A stretch of DNA of 50,054 nt from Planctomycetia bacterium (GTDB taxonomy: Bacteria > Planctomycetota > Phycisphaerae > Phycisphaerales > SM1A02): assembly GCA_005799495.1 (NCBI GenBank), contig SYGP01000021.1, forward strand, positions 1-50,054, in the 5' to 3' direction. Below, piece after piece: positions 1 to 8,385 of the stretch (position 1 is the stretch's first letter; the number at the start of each line of letters is the position of its first letter). Both the position numbers and the translations under genes were made by a program. The notes under the pieces were generated by a model. That model did not search any database. It was not told the DNA's origin and saw only the letters and a list, made by a program, of their open reading frames with translations.

Positions 1-1
1 C

Positions 2-745
2 GGCGGTGGCGGTCCAGGCATGGGACCGATCGGTGTTGCCGAACACCTGCGCGACTTCCTGCCTGGGCATCCTGTGGTTCGTCCCGAATCAGCGGGTCGC
101 CATGCGATCGGCCCGATCTCCGCGGCACCGTACGGCAGCGCATCGATCCTCGTGATCTCGTGGATGTACATCGCGATGATGGGCGCGCGCGGACTTCGCC
201 GCGCCACCGAAGTGGCGATCCTGAACGCCAACTACATGGCTGCTCGGCTCGCACCGCACTACACGATCCTGTACACGAACGCGCACGGTCGGTGCGCCCA
301 TGAGTTCATCGTGGACTGCAGGCCATTCGAGAAGTCCGCTGGCATCCGCATCGATGATGTGGCAAAGCGCCTGATGGACTTTGGCTTCCACGCGCCCACG
401 ATGAGTTGGCCGGTGCCCGGCACGCTGATGATCGAACCGACGGAGTCGGAGTCGCGTGCCGAGCTGGATCGATTCTGCGATGCGTTGATCGCGATCCGAG
501 GAGAGATCAAGGCCATCGAGGAAGGTCGATCGGACCGCAACGACAACCCTCTGCGACACGCGCCGCACACCGCCGCCGCGGTGAGCACCGACGCTTGGAC
601 GCACGGCTATTCGCGTGAGCAGGCCGCCTACCCGGCGCCCTGGCTGCGCGAGGCGAAGTTCTGGCCCTCGGTGGGTCGCGTCGACAATCCCTACGGTGAC
701 CGCAATCTCGTGTGCACCTGCGATGGGATGGATGCCCACCGCTGA
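2..745 (+). CDS. gcvP: Glycine dehydrogenase (decarboxylating) P-protein, C-terminal part (5'-truncated by window edge)
   Basis: This PLP enzyme of the glycine cleavage system decarboxylates glycine and loads the aminomethyl group onto the GcvH lipoyl arm. The reading frame is already open at base 2 and starts inside the Gly-rich loop [12 protein letters not shown], which lies just after the PLP-binding region of P-proteins. Downstream are [14 protein letters not shown], the AILNANYMA helix, and [15 protein letters not shown], all typical of the P-protein C-terminal domain. The PLP lysine and the N-terminal half lie outside the window. From the end alone I cannot tell a single-chain GcvP from the two-subunit GcvPB form. 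The gene ends 6 bp from the convergent barrel gene. Confidence 0.93.
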   Translation, partial: GGGGPGMGPIGVAEHLRDFLPGHPVVRPESAGRHAIGPISAAPYGSASILVISWMYIAMMGARGLRRATEVAILNANYMAARLAPHYTILYTNAHGRCAHEFIVDCRPFEKSAGIRIDDVAKRLMDFGFHAPTMSWPVPGTLMIEPTESESRAELDRFCDALIAIRGEIKAIEEGRSDRNDNPLRHAPHTAAAVSTDAWTHGYSREQAAYPAPWLREAKFWPSVGRVDNPYGDRNLVCTCDGMDAHR

Positions 746-751
746 AGGTGA

Positions 752-1999
752 TCAGAACGCGAACACCAGTTGAAGGTCAAAGACATATTGCCCCTGCTTG
801 TTCGGTTGACCTGTCGGCGGCGGGCCTGATTCGTCCGTGTAGCTGAACTGCGTCTTGACCGTCAGCGTTCGGTCGAGGCGCCACCCCACGCACGCATCGA
901 TGCGCCAGACGTCGTTGTCCCACGATTCACTGCTGCCGGGTGCATCGCCGTAGAGCTGCTGATTCCAACGCCCCGCCAACCACCACTGCGCATCGAAGCG
1001 CCAGCGCGTTTCCATGAAGTAGCTCACGACACCGACTGTTCCAGCCGGCGACAGCGGACCAGATCGCACGTTGAAGTTCGACCAGTGCGCCTCGCCCCAC
1101 AACTCGAGGTCGCCATGCGCCCAGGACACATCGACCCCAACATTGTTCTGCAGGTAATTCTGCCAGCCCTGAAACGAGTTCGGCACGACATACGAACCCG
1201 TGCTCCCGCTTGCGCCGATGTTCCATTCCGTGGTCGGGCGCCACCCGAGGCGACCCGTGTAGGTCAGCGCGCTCCCATCCAACGGGTTCTCCCACAGTTG
1301 CCAGTAAGGCACCGCAGAACTGAGCGCATCATTCTTGAACTCGAACGCCCAGTCGATGCGATCCATCGTCCCGTTGAACTGTCCACCACTGGTGTAGCTC
1401 GGTCCCCAGATGATCGGGAGCCATGTGCTGCGGTTCGCGGGCGCCGTCTTCGGCGTGATTCGCGCCGTATCGCCACGAATGCCCATGAACCACTCATAGG
1501 CAAGCGGGGCGTTCACCAGCGGATTCTGCCAACTGAAGTGGCGGTTCACCCATTGACCGTAGCTCGTCGGAATGGCGCCAAACTTGCCCTGCAGGATGCC
1601 GCCGAACGGACTGATCTTGGCGTAGTACACATCGGGTCGAATCTGGATGGACTCATCGGTCGGATCGAATCCGCGGTCGACATCGCCGAGTGCAAAGATG
1701 GAGAGCCACTCCTGCACCTGCAGCGTGCCGAGCATGCTGAGTCGCGGCGAATTGAGGTAGTTCTGCCCGGTCACCATGATGCCCGGCGGTGGTTGTGAGA
1801 TGACCCAGTTGTCGACCGTTGCGTAGAAGTCGAAATCAAGCGACACATCGCCCTTCTCGTTCTGGAAGGAAGTCATGTCACGAATCTGGTCGACCACATC
1901 GTCGAGCGGGTCTCCTGCACACGCAGCAGAGCACACGAGCCACGCGGCGCACGCGCGCAGCAGCGGGTACCCGAGTGCGGGACCGATCGCTGGGCTCAT
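752..1999 (-). CDS. Outer-membrane beta-barrel (porin-like) protein
   Basis: The 415-residue protein has a hydrophobic N-terminal signal region (residues about 10-29, ending near ACAG). The rest alternates polar and aromatic residues in strand-like stretches, for example WNIGASGSTGSYVV and ELWGEAHWSNFNV. It ends in Phe (VFDLQLVFAF), the usual recognition signal for the BAM barrel-insertion machinery. I recognise no specific porin family. The ATG overlaps the stop of the upstream cyclase gene by 4 bp (ATGA), so the two are translationally coupled. It is the last gene of the cupredoxin-cyclase-barrel unit. A role as the uptake or export channel for whatever that unit senses is inference. Confidence 0.7.
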   Translation of the reverse strand: MSPAIGPALGYPLLRACAAWLVCSAACAGDPLDDVVDQIRDMTSFQNEKGDVSLDFDFYATVDNWVISQPPPGIMVTGQNYLNSPRLSMLGTLQVQEWLSIFALGDVDRGFDPTDESIQIRPDVYYAKISPFGGILQGKFGAIPTSYGQWVNRHFSWQNPLVNAPLAYEWFMGIRGDTARITPKTAPANRSTWLPIIWGPSYTSGGQFNGTMDRIDWAFEFKNDALSSAVPYWQLWENPLDGSALTYTGRLGWRPTTEWNIGASGSTGSYVVPNSFQGWQNYLQNNVGVDVSWAHGDLELWGEAHWSNFNVRSGPLSPAGTVGVVSYFMETRWRFDAQWWLAGRWNQQLYGDAPGSSESWDNDVWRIDACVGWRLDRTLTVKTQFSYTDESGPPPTGQPNKQGQYVFDLQLVFAF

Positions 2000-3702
2000 C
2001 CGTGGCCTCGCGCCACTTGCAGCGCCTGCAGATCACCGATTGCCATCAACTCGAAAGCGCGGATCTGCTCTGAGAAACCCTTCGCCTCGAGCGGGGGCAA
2101 CTCCTGCACGGATGCTGACTCGATTCGATCCATCACGCCGGCATCAATGTAAACGGACATCGCCGGTGCCTTGGAACACAGGCGTGCGGCCAGATTGACG
2201 CGCGCGCCGAGCACCGTGTAATCGAGCCGCTGCGTGCTGCCCATGCAGCCTGCGACGACGGTGCCGAACGCGCAGCCAATCCCGATTCGGATCGGGCGCG
2301 CCGAGCCCTCATTCGCCGCCGCGCGCGCGCGCACCATCGCGAGAGCGCAGTGCGCCAGACGCTGCGCATCATCGGACGCACCCCTCGGCGCGCCGAACGT
2401 CACCATGATGAGGTCGCCGACAAACTTGTCGACCACACCGCCGTGGTCATAGGCAACCTTCGTCAGCAGCGTCATGTGCTCGTTCAGCATCGCGATGACC
2501 TGCGGCGGGTCCATGTGCTCCGTGAGCGATGTGAACCCCCGAATGTCGCAGAAGAGGACGCCGACATCCTTGCTGGTGCCGCCGAGATCGAGCTTGCCGG
2601 CAAGCAGTTCCTCGGCAACCTCCGGATCGGTGACCACATCGAGCACGCGTCGGTACTGGTCGCGCAGTGCCAGCCCTGCACCCATCTCGTTGAACCGCGT
2701 CGCGAGCTGGCCGAGTTCTCCGCGATCGCGCACGGGAACGCGCACCGTATAGTCGCCCTTTTCGATTGCACGCGCCGCACTGCTCATGTCCGCCACGGGA
2801 CGCGAGAGGCTCCGAGCAATCGCCGCCGCAATCACGAGACCTGCGCCAAGCGCGACGGCGCCCGCGATCAGCAGCCGAACCATCAGCGATTGCACGGCGC
2901 GCGATGTTCCCGCCAAGCTGGCCACAGCCACATACTGCGCGAGCGGCTTCTCGGCGATCGTCTGCGCATAGGCAATCATCGGCTCACCCGCCACGACACA
3001 CTCGATGTCCGAGCGACTTCCTGCTCCCCCCGCTGCAAGGAACGCCGACGCGACCGCGCTCCGCATGGAATCGGGCATGTCACCGCCGAACACCTGATCG
3101 CCGACCCGCAGCCCCACGCGGAGCACCGAATTGTCCGGCAGCTCGAGCGGCTTCGGCGCTGCGAAAGGAACACACAGCGCGAGAAAGCCAAGTTGCTCGT
3201 CGACACCGATGTCCACCACCGGCGCGACCACCGCTTCAGTGACCAGACCATTCACCGCGAGATAGAGCAACGCCGTCTTGTCACTTCCACGGACGAGCGG
3301 ACCAAGCGCATCCGCGATGGGTCGGGTCGCATCCTCTGCACCTCGTCGAAGCGCAATGACCCCACCCTCGAGATCAAGAAACACGAATGTGGATCCATTG
3401 CCGCCCGTTTGCAGCGCAAACCGCAGCTCATCTTCTGCCGTCTTCGCGACCACAGCGCCATCGCTCGAACCCATCGCCGCAACGACACGCGGTGAGCGTG
3501 CAAGGCGTTCCACCTCTTCTCGGACGGCGTCCACGCGGAGTCGCTGCGCAGACATCGCACCGTCGACCTGCGCGGCAAGCGTGTTCTCGAGTGCCATCAC
3601 ATAGGACGCGCGTGCTGCAGGTCCACCCACAAGTGCAGCAACGCTCAATGCAACGACCACGACAAGCGTGATCGCGAGGGAGAGCCTTGCCGAAAAGGTC
3701 AC
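1996..3702 (-). CDS. Membrane-bound class III adenylate/guanylate cyclase with extracytoplasmic sensor and HAMP domain
   Basis: The predicted product (568 aa) has a TM helix at about residues 8-28, a periplasmic sensor region of about 240 residues (30-270), a second TM at about 275-297, a HAMP segment (300-345) and a C-terminal class III cyclase domain (375-545). Catalytic residues are visible: metal-binding D386 (FCDIRGFTS) and D430 (KFVGD), K426 and T496 at the substrate-specifying positions, and N503 and R507 (VNLAARL) for the transition state. A Lys/Thr pair favours ATP, so a cAMP product is likely. I chose the GTG start at 3702 because it overlaps the cupredoxin stop (GTGA) and has GAGGG upstream; the open frame runs 59 codons further up. 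It is coupled to genes on both sides. Confidence 0.88.
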   Translation of the reverse strand: MTFSARLSLAITLVVVVALSVAALVGGPAARASYVMALENTLAAQVDGAMSAQRLRVDAVREEVERLARSPRVVAAMGSSDGAVVAKTAEDELRFALQTGGNGSTFVFLDLEGGVIALRRGAEDATRPIADALGPLVRGSDKTALLYLAVNGLVTEAVVAPVVDIGVDEQLGFLALCVPFAAPKPLELPDNSVLRVGLRVGDQVFGGDMPDSMRSAVASAFLAAGGAGSRSDIECVVAGEPMIAYAQTIAEKPLAQYVAVASLAGTSRAVQSLMVRLLIAGAVALGAGLVIAAAIARSLSRPVADMSSAARAIEKGDYTVRVPVRDRGELGQLATRFNEMGAGLALRDQYRRVLDVVTDPEVAEELLAGKLDLGGTSKDVGVLFCDIRGFTSLTEHMDPPQVIAMLNEHMTLLTKVAYDHGGVVDKFVGDLIMVTFGAPRGASDDAQRLAHCALAMVRARAAANEGSARPIRIGIGCAFGTVVAGCMGSTQRLDYTVLGARVNLAARLCSKAPAMSVYIDAGVMDRIESASVQELPPLEAKGFSEQIRAFELMAIGDLQALQVARGHG

Positions 3703-4487
3703 TTGCCCGGCGATCCCTCGGTGGATGACCAGTCCACTTCGAGGAACTGCCCCTCCTGCACTTCCACTTCCTTCTCGATCAGTTTGCGCCTCGGGCCGAC
3801 CCAAATGCGCACCGAGTGCTTTCCAGGTGCGATCCCCGCGATCTCGAACTTGCCCGCCGAATCGCTTCGCGCGAACCACGGCGTGTCCGCAACGATGATG
3901 TGCCCACGCATGTGGTCATGCACATCGCAGAACAGATCGACCACGCCGGGAGTCATGAACGCCTTCGCCTCGGGTTCTTCGCCCTTCACAAATCGGCCAA
4001 CATCGAACTTCTGGCTTTCCGAGAGGCTGAACACGCTGTGATAGTTCTCGTCGTTGTTGGGAAACGAAACGCGGGTTCCCGACTGGATCACCGTCACCTC
4101 GGGGCGGAACTGATACCCAGACTGGATGATCTTCTGCACGGGCACGCTGCTGCCATCGATGGGCGCGAAGCCCGAACCAATCCAGACAACGCTCATCGCC
4201 GCATCCGGCGCTTCCACCGTGATTGCGGGCTGCGCACCATACTCCTTCACCTGAGGTCGCTTGCGCGAAACAATCGGCAGCGTGCCGCGAATGGTCGCGC
4301 CGGACTTGGTCGCGGGGGTTTCCTGCGCGGGCGTTGCCTGCGCGGGCGTTGCTGGTGCCGGCGAAGTCTGCTCAGGCGCAGCGTGCCCCTGTGGTCGACC
4401 AGCAGCGGCTGCGCCACACAGCAGGGTGAAGAGGGCGATCCCCCGCGCAGACCTTCGCGTGAAGAATGGCTTCCACACCGAGCACAT
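3699..4487 (-). CDS. Secreted cupredoxin-domain (plastocyanin-like) protein
   Basis: The protein has 262 residues: an N-terminal signal or anchor (about 14-30), a Pro/Ala/Thr-rich linker (about 38-60), then a blue-copper-like domain. The type 1 copper ligands are apparent as H150 (NDENYHSVF), C187 and H190 (LFCDVHDHM) and M193. A carboxypeptidase-regulatory-like beta domain follows (ARSDSAGKFEIAGIAPGKHSV). Proteins of this type are often annotated as methylamine utilisation proteins, but no mau genes are nearby. It heads the coupled triad with the cyclase and barrel, so copper binding, electron transfer or copper presentation to the cyclase sensor is plausible but inferred. A TTG three codons upstream is an alternative start. 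Confidence 0.82.
   Translation of the reverse strand: MCSVWKPFFTRRSARGIALFTLLCGAAAAGRPQGHAAPEQTSPAPATPAQATPAQETPATKSGATIRGTLPIVSRKRPQVKEYGAQPAITVEAPDAAMSVVWIGSGFAPIDGSSVPVQKIIQSGYQFRPEVTVIQSGTRVSFPNNDENYHSVFSLSESQKFDVGRFVKGEEPEAKAFMTPGVVDLFCDVHDHMRGHIIVADTPWFARSDSAGKFEIAGIAPGKHSVRIWVGPRRKLIEKEVEVQEGQFLEVDWSSTEGSPGK
4323..4352. repeat. Tandem 15-bp repeat in the cupredoxin linker
   Basis: CTGCGCGGGCGTTGC occurs twice head to tail and encodes (minus strand) the ATPAQ repeats of the Pro/Ala/Thr-rich linker. Such in-frame repeats can change linker length by slippage. Confidence 0.8.
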
Positions 4488-4497
4488 GCAGTGCAAT

Positions 4498-5046
4498 CTA
4501 CCGAGTCACCATTGCGGCAACGAAGATGAGATGCACGATGAACGACCCGCCACCGAGAATGATCGCAATCCACGCGTGCACCGCCCCGCGGATCGCCGGC
4601 TGCCGGGCACGCCGAATCAGACCCATGATGCCAAGGACCAGCGCGATGGGGCCCGTCACGAATCCGAGTACAGGGATCAAACTTGCGATGCCCGTGTAGT
4701 AGCCAATCAGCGCCAGTGGATTCTTGTAAGGAATGAGCCCGCCAGTCGCGTCACCGGTCACGCTTGGAGCACCCGAGTGCATCACGGGTTGAGAGAACTC
4801 TGGTGGTGTCAGCAGCACATGCACTCCAGGGACGCGATCGAGCGCCACCCATTCGCGCAGACCTGGATACCAAGCCATGATGCCCAGCGACGGCAACTCG
4901 CCCGTTCGCAGCTTCGCATTCACTTCAAGGATGTCGAACGATCCGAGTTGTTGCCCGCCCAGTGCAAGATGGATGCGCGTGTGTGCAGCGCCATGCACAC
5001 CCGATGCGGCCGTTGGGATCGGAGGTTGCTCGGCGGGTTCCGACAT
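4498..5046 (-). CDS. GYF_2 plus DUF4190-like membrane protein
   Basis: The protein has 182 residues. An N-terminal segment (about 22-75) looks like a GYF_2 domain (HLALGGQQLGSFDILEV ... MAWYPGLREWVALDRVP). A linker follows, then two TM helices (about 113-138 and 153-178) of DUF4190 type (GYYTGIASLIPVLGFVTGP; AWIAIILGGGSF). Proteins with this layout are common in planctomycetes, and no enzymatic role is known to me. The ATG at 5046 is well supported by GAGGAG six bases upstream. The gene sits 22 bp downstream of tspO and 10 bp before the cupredoxin start, within the minus-strand run. Confidence 0.75.
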   Translation of the reverse strand: MSEPAEQPPIPTAASGVHGAAHTRIHLALGGQQLGSFDILEVNAKLRTGELPSLGIMAWYPGLREWVALDRVPGVHVLLTPPEFSQPVMHSGAPSVTGDATGGLIPYKNPLALIGYYTGIASLIPVLGFVTGPIALVLGIMGLIRRARQPAIRGAVHAWIAIILGGGSFIVHLIFVAAMVTR

Positions 5047-5068
5047 CGAAGCTCCTCGCGATTGCAGT

Positions 5069-5476
5069 TTACAGTCCCGCGGAGTCTCCACGGTTGAGCC
5101 ACCAGAACGCGCCGTTGAGAACCGAAGCGAACGACACCCACACGAAGGAGGGCAACAGCAGCAATGCGCTGCCGAAGGACACTCGCCAACAGAGCACGAT
5201 GGTCATGCCGAGCGCCGCCCACAAGAGCAGGATGTCCACAAACGCCCATCCAATGGCGTGCCGCGAAAAGAAGATCCATGGCCAAAGGAAGTTGAGCACC
5301 AAATGAAGCGCGAAGAGGATGATCGCCCAGCGTCCTCGTGACCAACCCGCGTCCTGCAGCAGCCGAAACGCGGCGATCGCGATCAGGATGTACAGCATCG
5401 TCCAGACTGGCCCGAAGACCCACGCGGGCGGGTTCCAAGAGGGCTTCACCAGTCCATCGAACCATGCGTCGGGCAT
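5069..5476 (-). CDS. tspO: TspO/MBR family protein (tryptophan-rich sensory protein)
   Basis: This 135-residue membrane protein carries the family hallmark KPSWNPPAWVFGPVW at its N-terminus, then five hydrophobic helices rich in Trp (FLWPWIFF, GAFWWLNRG). Bacterial TspO proteins bind porphyrins and other tetrapyrroles and have been linked to oxidative stress and outer-membrane export; the function here is not known. The ATG at 5476 shares its A with the mgtE stop (TGATG), indicating coupling. An in-frame ATG 15 bases upstream (5491) is an alternative that would overlap mgtE by 16 bp. Confidence 0.92.
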   Translation of the reverse strand: MPDAWFDGLVKPSWNPPAWVFGPVWTMLYILIAIAAFRLLQDAGWSRGRWAIILFALHLVLNFLWPWIFFSRHAIGWAFVDILLLWAALGMTIVLCWRVSFGSALLLLPSFVWVSFASVLNGAFWWLNRGDSAGL

Positions 5477-6891
5477 CACGGCATGATCCATGCGCTGAAG
5501 AGGCTGGCAAGACCGAGAAACACGAAGAAACTCATGCTGTCGGTCACCATCGTCAGGAAGATGGTGGACGCCGTGGCTGGGTCAAACCCAAGTCGCCGCA
5601 CGATGATCGGCATCGCGCTGCCCGTCGCGCAACCGATCATGAGCGTCACACTCATGCTTGCCGCGATCACGGCGCCAAGATGCCACGATGACCCCGTTGC
5701 CATTCGGATCGCGGCGACCGCACCACCCACGAGCAGTCCACAGAAGACGCCGTTCAGCAGCCCCGCCGTGAGCTCACGCCGAACATGTGTGAACGCCCTC
5801 CCGCTTGAAATCTCATCGAGCACGATGCCGCGCAGTGTGACGGCGAGTGACTGCTGCCCTGCGTTGCCCGACTGATTGGCGATGATCGGCATCAGCACGG
5901 CAAGCAGTGCGATCTCGGCGATCATCCCCTCGAACTGAAACACGACGATGGCGGCAACCGCGCTGGTGAACAGGTTGACGATGAGCCATGGAAAACGGCC
6001 TCGGAGCTTCTGGCGCACCGTGGAGTACACGCCTTCCTCCTTGCCAGCACCCACCATGCGCTGCGCGTCCTCGGTCCCCTCGGCTCGGATGATGTCGATC
6101 ACATCGTCCACCGTCACGATGCCGAGCAGACGCTGCGACGAGTCCACCACCGGCAGCTCGAGATAGTCGTATCGCTCGAACTCGCGCGCGACCAATTCAC
6201 GGTCCATCTCAGGGTGCACCGCATCCACACGGCGTTCACAGATGTCGCCGATTCGCTCGTGACTGCGCGAGACCAGCAGCCGCCGCAGACCGATCGTGCC
6301 CAGCAACCTCCCCTTTCGGTCCGTCACGAATGCCTGCTGCGCACTCTCCACGGGCTCGCCGCGGCGAATGTGCTCGATCGCCTCACTGACGGTCTCTTGC
6401 TCGCGCACCGAGAGGTACTGCGTGGTCATCATGCCACCCGCGCTCTCCTTCGGATAGATCATCAACTCGCGAATGCGAGATGCCGTTTCGGACCCCATCA
6501 GCGACAGCAGGCGATCGCGGTCTGGCTTGGGCATCGACTGCAACAGATCGGTCGCATCATCGGGCGCCATCTCCGCCAACACACGCCCCGCATAACTGGG
6601 GTCATCATCAATCAGATCCTCCAGAACGCTGACTGCCAGCGGCGTGACCATGTGACTCAGTGCATCCGCCGCAGCATCGACATCCATCTCGCTCACGACA
6701 TCGGATGCCTCGTCCTTCGGCAGCGTCTCCAGCGTGTCCGCTGCGTCCGCTGCTTCCTGCGCCTCCACTGCCTCGGCGATCTGCTCGGCTGGCGCGTCCG
6801 CACCGATCAGGTCATCGACGCGAACATCCTCCGCACTCTCCACGGTCGGATCGACGATGCCGTGGTCGCCTGGCTTCTCTTCGGGTGACAT
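5476..6891 (-). CDS. mgtE: MgtE family magnesium transporter
   Basis: The protein has 471 residues and the classic MgtE order. An acidic N-terminal superhelical domain comes first (about 30-150; MAPDDATDLLQSMP). A CBS pair follows (about 155-290; FVTDRKGRLLGTIGLRRLL, ELPVVDSSQRLLGIVTVDDV). The C-terminal membrane domain of five helices contains ANQSGNAGQQSLAV, corresponding to the conserved pore loop. Known family members form Mg2+ channels gated by cytosolic Mg2+ binding to the N and CBS domains. The ATG begins 2 bp after the stop of the phosphatase gene. A start further upstream exists but would overlap that gene. Confidence 0.95.
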   Translation of the reverse strand: MSPEEKPGDHGIVDPTVESAEDVRVDDLIGADAPAEQIAEAVEAQEAADAADTLETLPKDEASDVVSEMDVDAAADALSHMVTPLAVSVLEDLIDDDPSYAGRVLAEMAPDDATDLLQSMPKPDRDRLLSLMGSETASRIRELMIYPKESAGGMMTTQYLSVREQETVSEAIEHIRRGEPVESAQQAFVTDRKGRLLGTIGLRRLLVSRSHERIGDICERRVDAVHPEMDRELVAREFERYDYLELPVVDSSQRLLGIVTVDDVIDIIRAEGTEDAQRMVGAGKEEGVYSTVRQKLRGRFPWLIVNLFTSAVAAIVVFQFEGMIAEIALLAVLMPIIANQSGNAGQQSLAVTLRGIVLDEISSGRAFTHVRRELTAGLLNGVFCGLLVGGAVAAIRMATGSSWHLGAVIAASMSVTLMIGCATGSAMPIIVRRLGFDPATASTIFLTMVTDSMSFFVFLGLASLFSAWIMP

Positions 6892-6893
6892 GG

Positions 6894-7487
6894 TCAATGC
6901 CCTTCGAACGCCTGGACGCGGTCCCACTGCCAAATCACACGGTTCTCATGCTCGAATCCCAGCACACTGATCGACCCCGCCTTCAATCCGAAACTGCGTC
7001 CCCGTGTTGGTGCCAGCTCAAGCCACACGGCAGCGAGCATGCGCGTGAAGTGCCCGTGGGAAAAAAGCAGTGCGTTCCCGGATGTCGCGAGGCAGCGCCT
7101 GATCACGCGTTCGGCGCGCGCAGCGACCGCGTCGATTCCTTCGCCACCGGGGCAGCCAACACGCCAGAGATCCCAGCCTGGGCTGCGCGCATCAATCTCG
7201 GCCGATGTCAGTCCCTCATATGCACCGTAGTCCCACTCCGCGAGTGCCTCGTCCACCTCGACCGTTCCGCCGAACCCAGCGTGCCGCGCCGTCTCGATCG
7301 CACGGCTGCGCGGACTCGACAGCACCAAATCGAAGTGCACGGCGGCCAAGGCAGGTGCAAGTTCGTTGGCTTTCGCGATGCCGGCCTGCGTCAGCGGAAT
7401 ATCACTTCGACCGGTATGACGCCCAGAGACGCTCCACTCCGTCTCCGCGTGACGCACCAACCAGATCTGTTTCGCTCGCGAGGGCAT
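6894..7487 (-). CDS. Histidine phosphatase family protein (phosphoglycerate-mutase-like)
   Basis: The product (197 aa) has the RHG-type motif LVRHAETEW (catalytic His) at the N-terminus, the acid/base region EWDYGAYEGLT, and LLFSHGHFTRM with the second active-site His near the C-terminus. The EWDYG...YEGL and WDLWRVGCPGG segments resemble the SHB17 and broad-specificity sugar phosphatase branch more than true glycolytic mutases, so the substrate is uncertain. It is the first gene of the minus-strand run. A -10-like TAATGT lies 15 bp upstream and overlaps the divergent promoter of the first crotonase gene. Confidence 0.88.
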   Translation of the reverse strand: MPSRAKQIWLVRHAETEWSVSGRHTGRSDIPLTQAGIAKANELAPALAAVHFDLVLSSPRSRAIETARHAGFGGTVEVDEALAEWDYGAYEGLTSAEIDARSPGWDLWRVGCPGGEGIDAVAARAERVIRRCLATSGNALLFSHGHFTRMLAAVWLELAPTRGRSFGLKAGSISVLGFEHENRVIWQWDRVQAFEGH

Positions 7488-7502
7488 AGGGGTTCACTGC
7501 GA

Positions 7503-7512
7503 ACATTACCCT
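7503..7512. promoter_or_regulatory. Overlapping divergent -10-like elements
   Basis: On the plus strand TACCCT (7507-7512) lies 34 bp before the first crotonase ATG. On the minus strand TAATGT (7508-7503) lies 15 bp before the histidine phosphatase ATG. The two hexamers share two bases, an arrangement typical of bidirectional bacterial promoters. No good -35 is visible for either, so this is a prediction. Confidence 0.45.
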
Positions 7513-7546
7513 GCACCCACCGCGAGCGTCTCGCACATCAGGCCCC

Positions 7547-8344
7547 ATGACAACCGACCACCAACCGCAGATCATCTCGCAGCGCGCCGGTCGGCTGCTG
7601 ACCATCACCCTGAACGATCCCGCACGCAGGAACGCCCTCGGCGTCGCGCTCTTCGATCAACTCGAGAACGCACTCGAGGCGGCGGCCGCGACGAACGCCG
7701 ACGATGCACCATCGGTCATCGTTCTGGCTGCACATGGCAGTGCATTCTGTGCCGGCTTCGATCTCGAAGCGTGTGTGCAAGACACTGCGCTGCTGCCGAC
7801 CTTCGTCGATCGGCTCGGACGGCTCACCGCGCGGATCCGTGCGCTGCCGGCGGTCGTCATTGCGCAGGTGCAGGGTGCGGCACTCGCCGGCGGATGCGCG
7901 CTCGTGATGTCCTGCGACATCGTTCACGCCGCCGCGGACGCGACCTTCGGCTATCCCGTTCACCGCATCGGTGTCTCGCCTGCGGTCAATGTTCCGGTGC
8001 TCCTTGCCACGGCGGGCGGCGGCGGTGCTCGTCGCATCGCACTCTCGGGCGAACTCATCTCCGCACGGCTTGCCGAATCGCTCTGCATGGTGCAGCGCGT
8101 GCATGCCGATGAACGCGCGCTGCAGGGCGCGGTAGCTGACTTGGCCGAGTCGCTCTGCGCGAAGAGCCCGCACGCCTTGCGCGCCACGAAAGCGTGGCTC
8201 AACCAAGTCGACGGTACGGATCCGTCTGGTCCGCTCGGCTCGGCGGCTGCTCGCGCAGCGCAAGCGACAATCGATGCATGCCGAACCGACGAGTCGCGCC
8301 GCATGCTGGAGTCGTTCTGGCAGCAGCGGCGTTCCCGTCCATGA
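7547..8344 (+). CDS. Enoyl-CoA hydratase/isomerase family protein (crotonase 1, catalytic Glu residues missing)
   Basis: The protein has 265 residues with the crotonase fold: oxyanion-hole region AHGSAFCAGFDL and the GAALAGGCALVMSCDI loop. At the positions of the two catalytic glutamates of classical enoyl-CoA hydratase it has Ala (GGCAL) and Val (GYPVHRIG), so ordinary hydratase chemistry is unlikely. It is otherwise closest to the next gene (shared SPAV...P pattern), suggesting a tandem duplicate that diverged or became a partner subunit. It heads the plus-strand acyl-CoA island, with a TACCCT -10-like hexamer upstream. Confidence 0.85.
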   Translation: MTTDHQPQIISQRAGRLLTITLNDPARRNALGVALFDQLENALEAAAATNADDAPSVIVLAAHGSAFCAGFDLEACVQDTALLPTFVDRLGRLTARIRALPAVVIAQVQGAALAGGCALVMSCDIVHAAADATFGYPVHRIGVSPAVNVPVLLATAGGGGARRIALSGELISARLAESLCMVQRVHADERALQGAVADLAESLCAKSPHALRATKAWLNQVDGTDPSGPLGSAAARAAQATIDACRTDESRRMLESFWQQRRSRP

Positions 8345-8369
8345 TTCGCTCCGCCTCGCAGTGCTCCAC

Positions 8370-8375
8370 TACCCT
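8370..8375 (+). promoter_or_regulatory. -10-like hexamer TACCCT, 10 nt before crotonase 2 start
   Basis: TACCCT lies between crotonase 1 and 2 and ends 10 nt before the ATG at 8386, which has no Shine-Dalgarno sequence. It fits the window-wide pattern of start-proximal -10 elements. Confidence 0.35.
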
Positions 8376-8385
8376 TGAACGCACC

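Noticed and set aside
1085-1798. Long open frames antisense to the barrel gene (and many similar ones on both strands)
   Set aside because: High GC keeps opposite frames open. Their Arg/His/Pro/Ser-rich translations match no family, and every one lies over a well-supported gene.
3699-4487. Annotation of the cupredoxin as a methylamine utilisation protein
   Set aside because: The name is common for this domain, but there are no methylamine dehydrogenase or other mau genes nearby and the context is a cyclase and a barrel.
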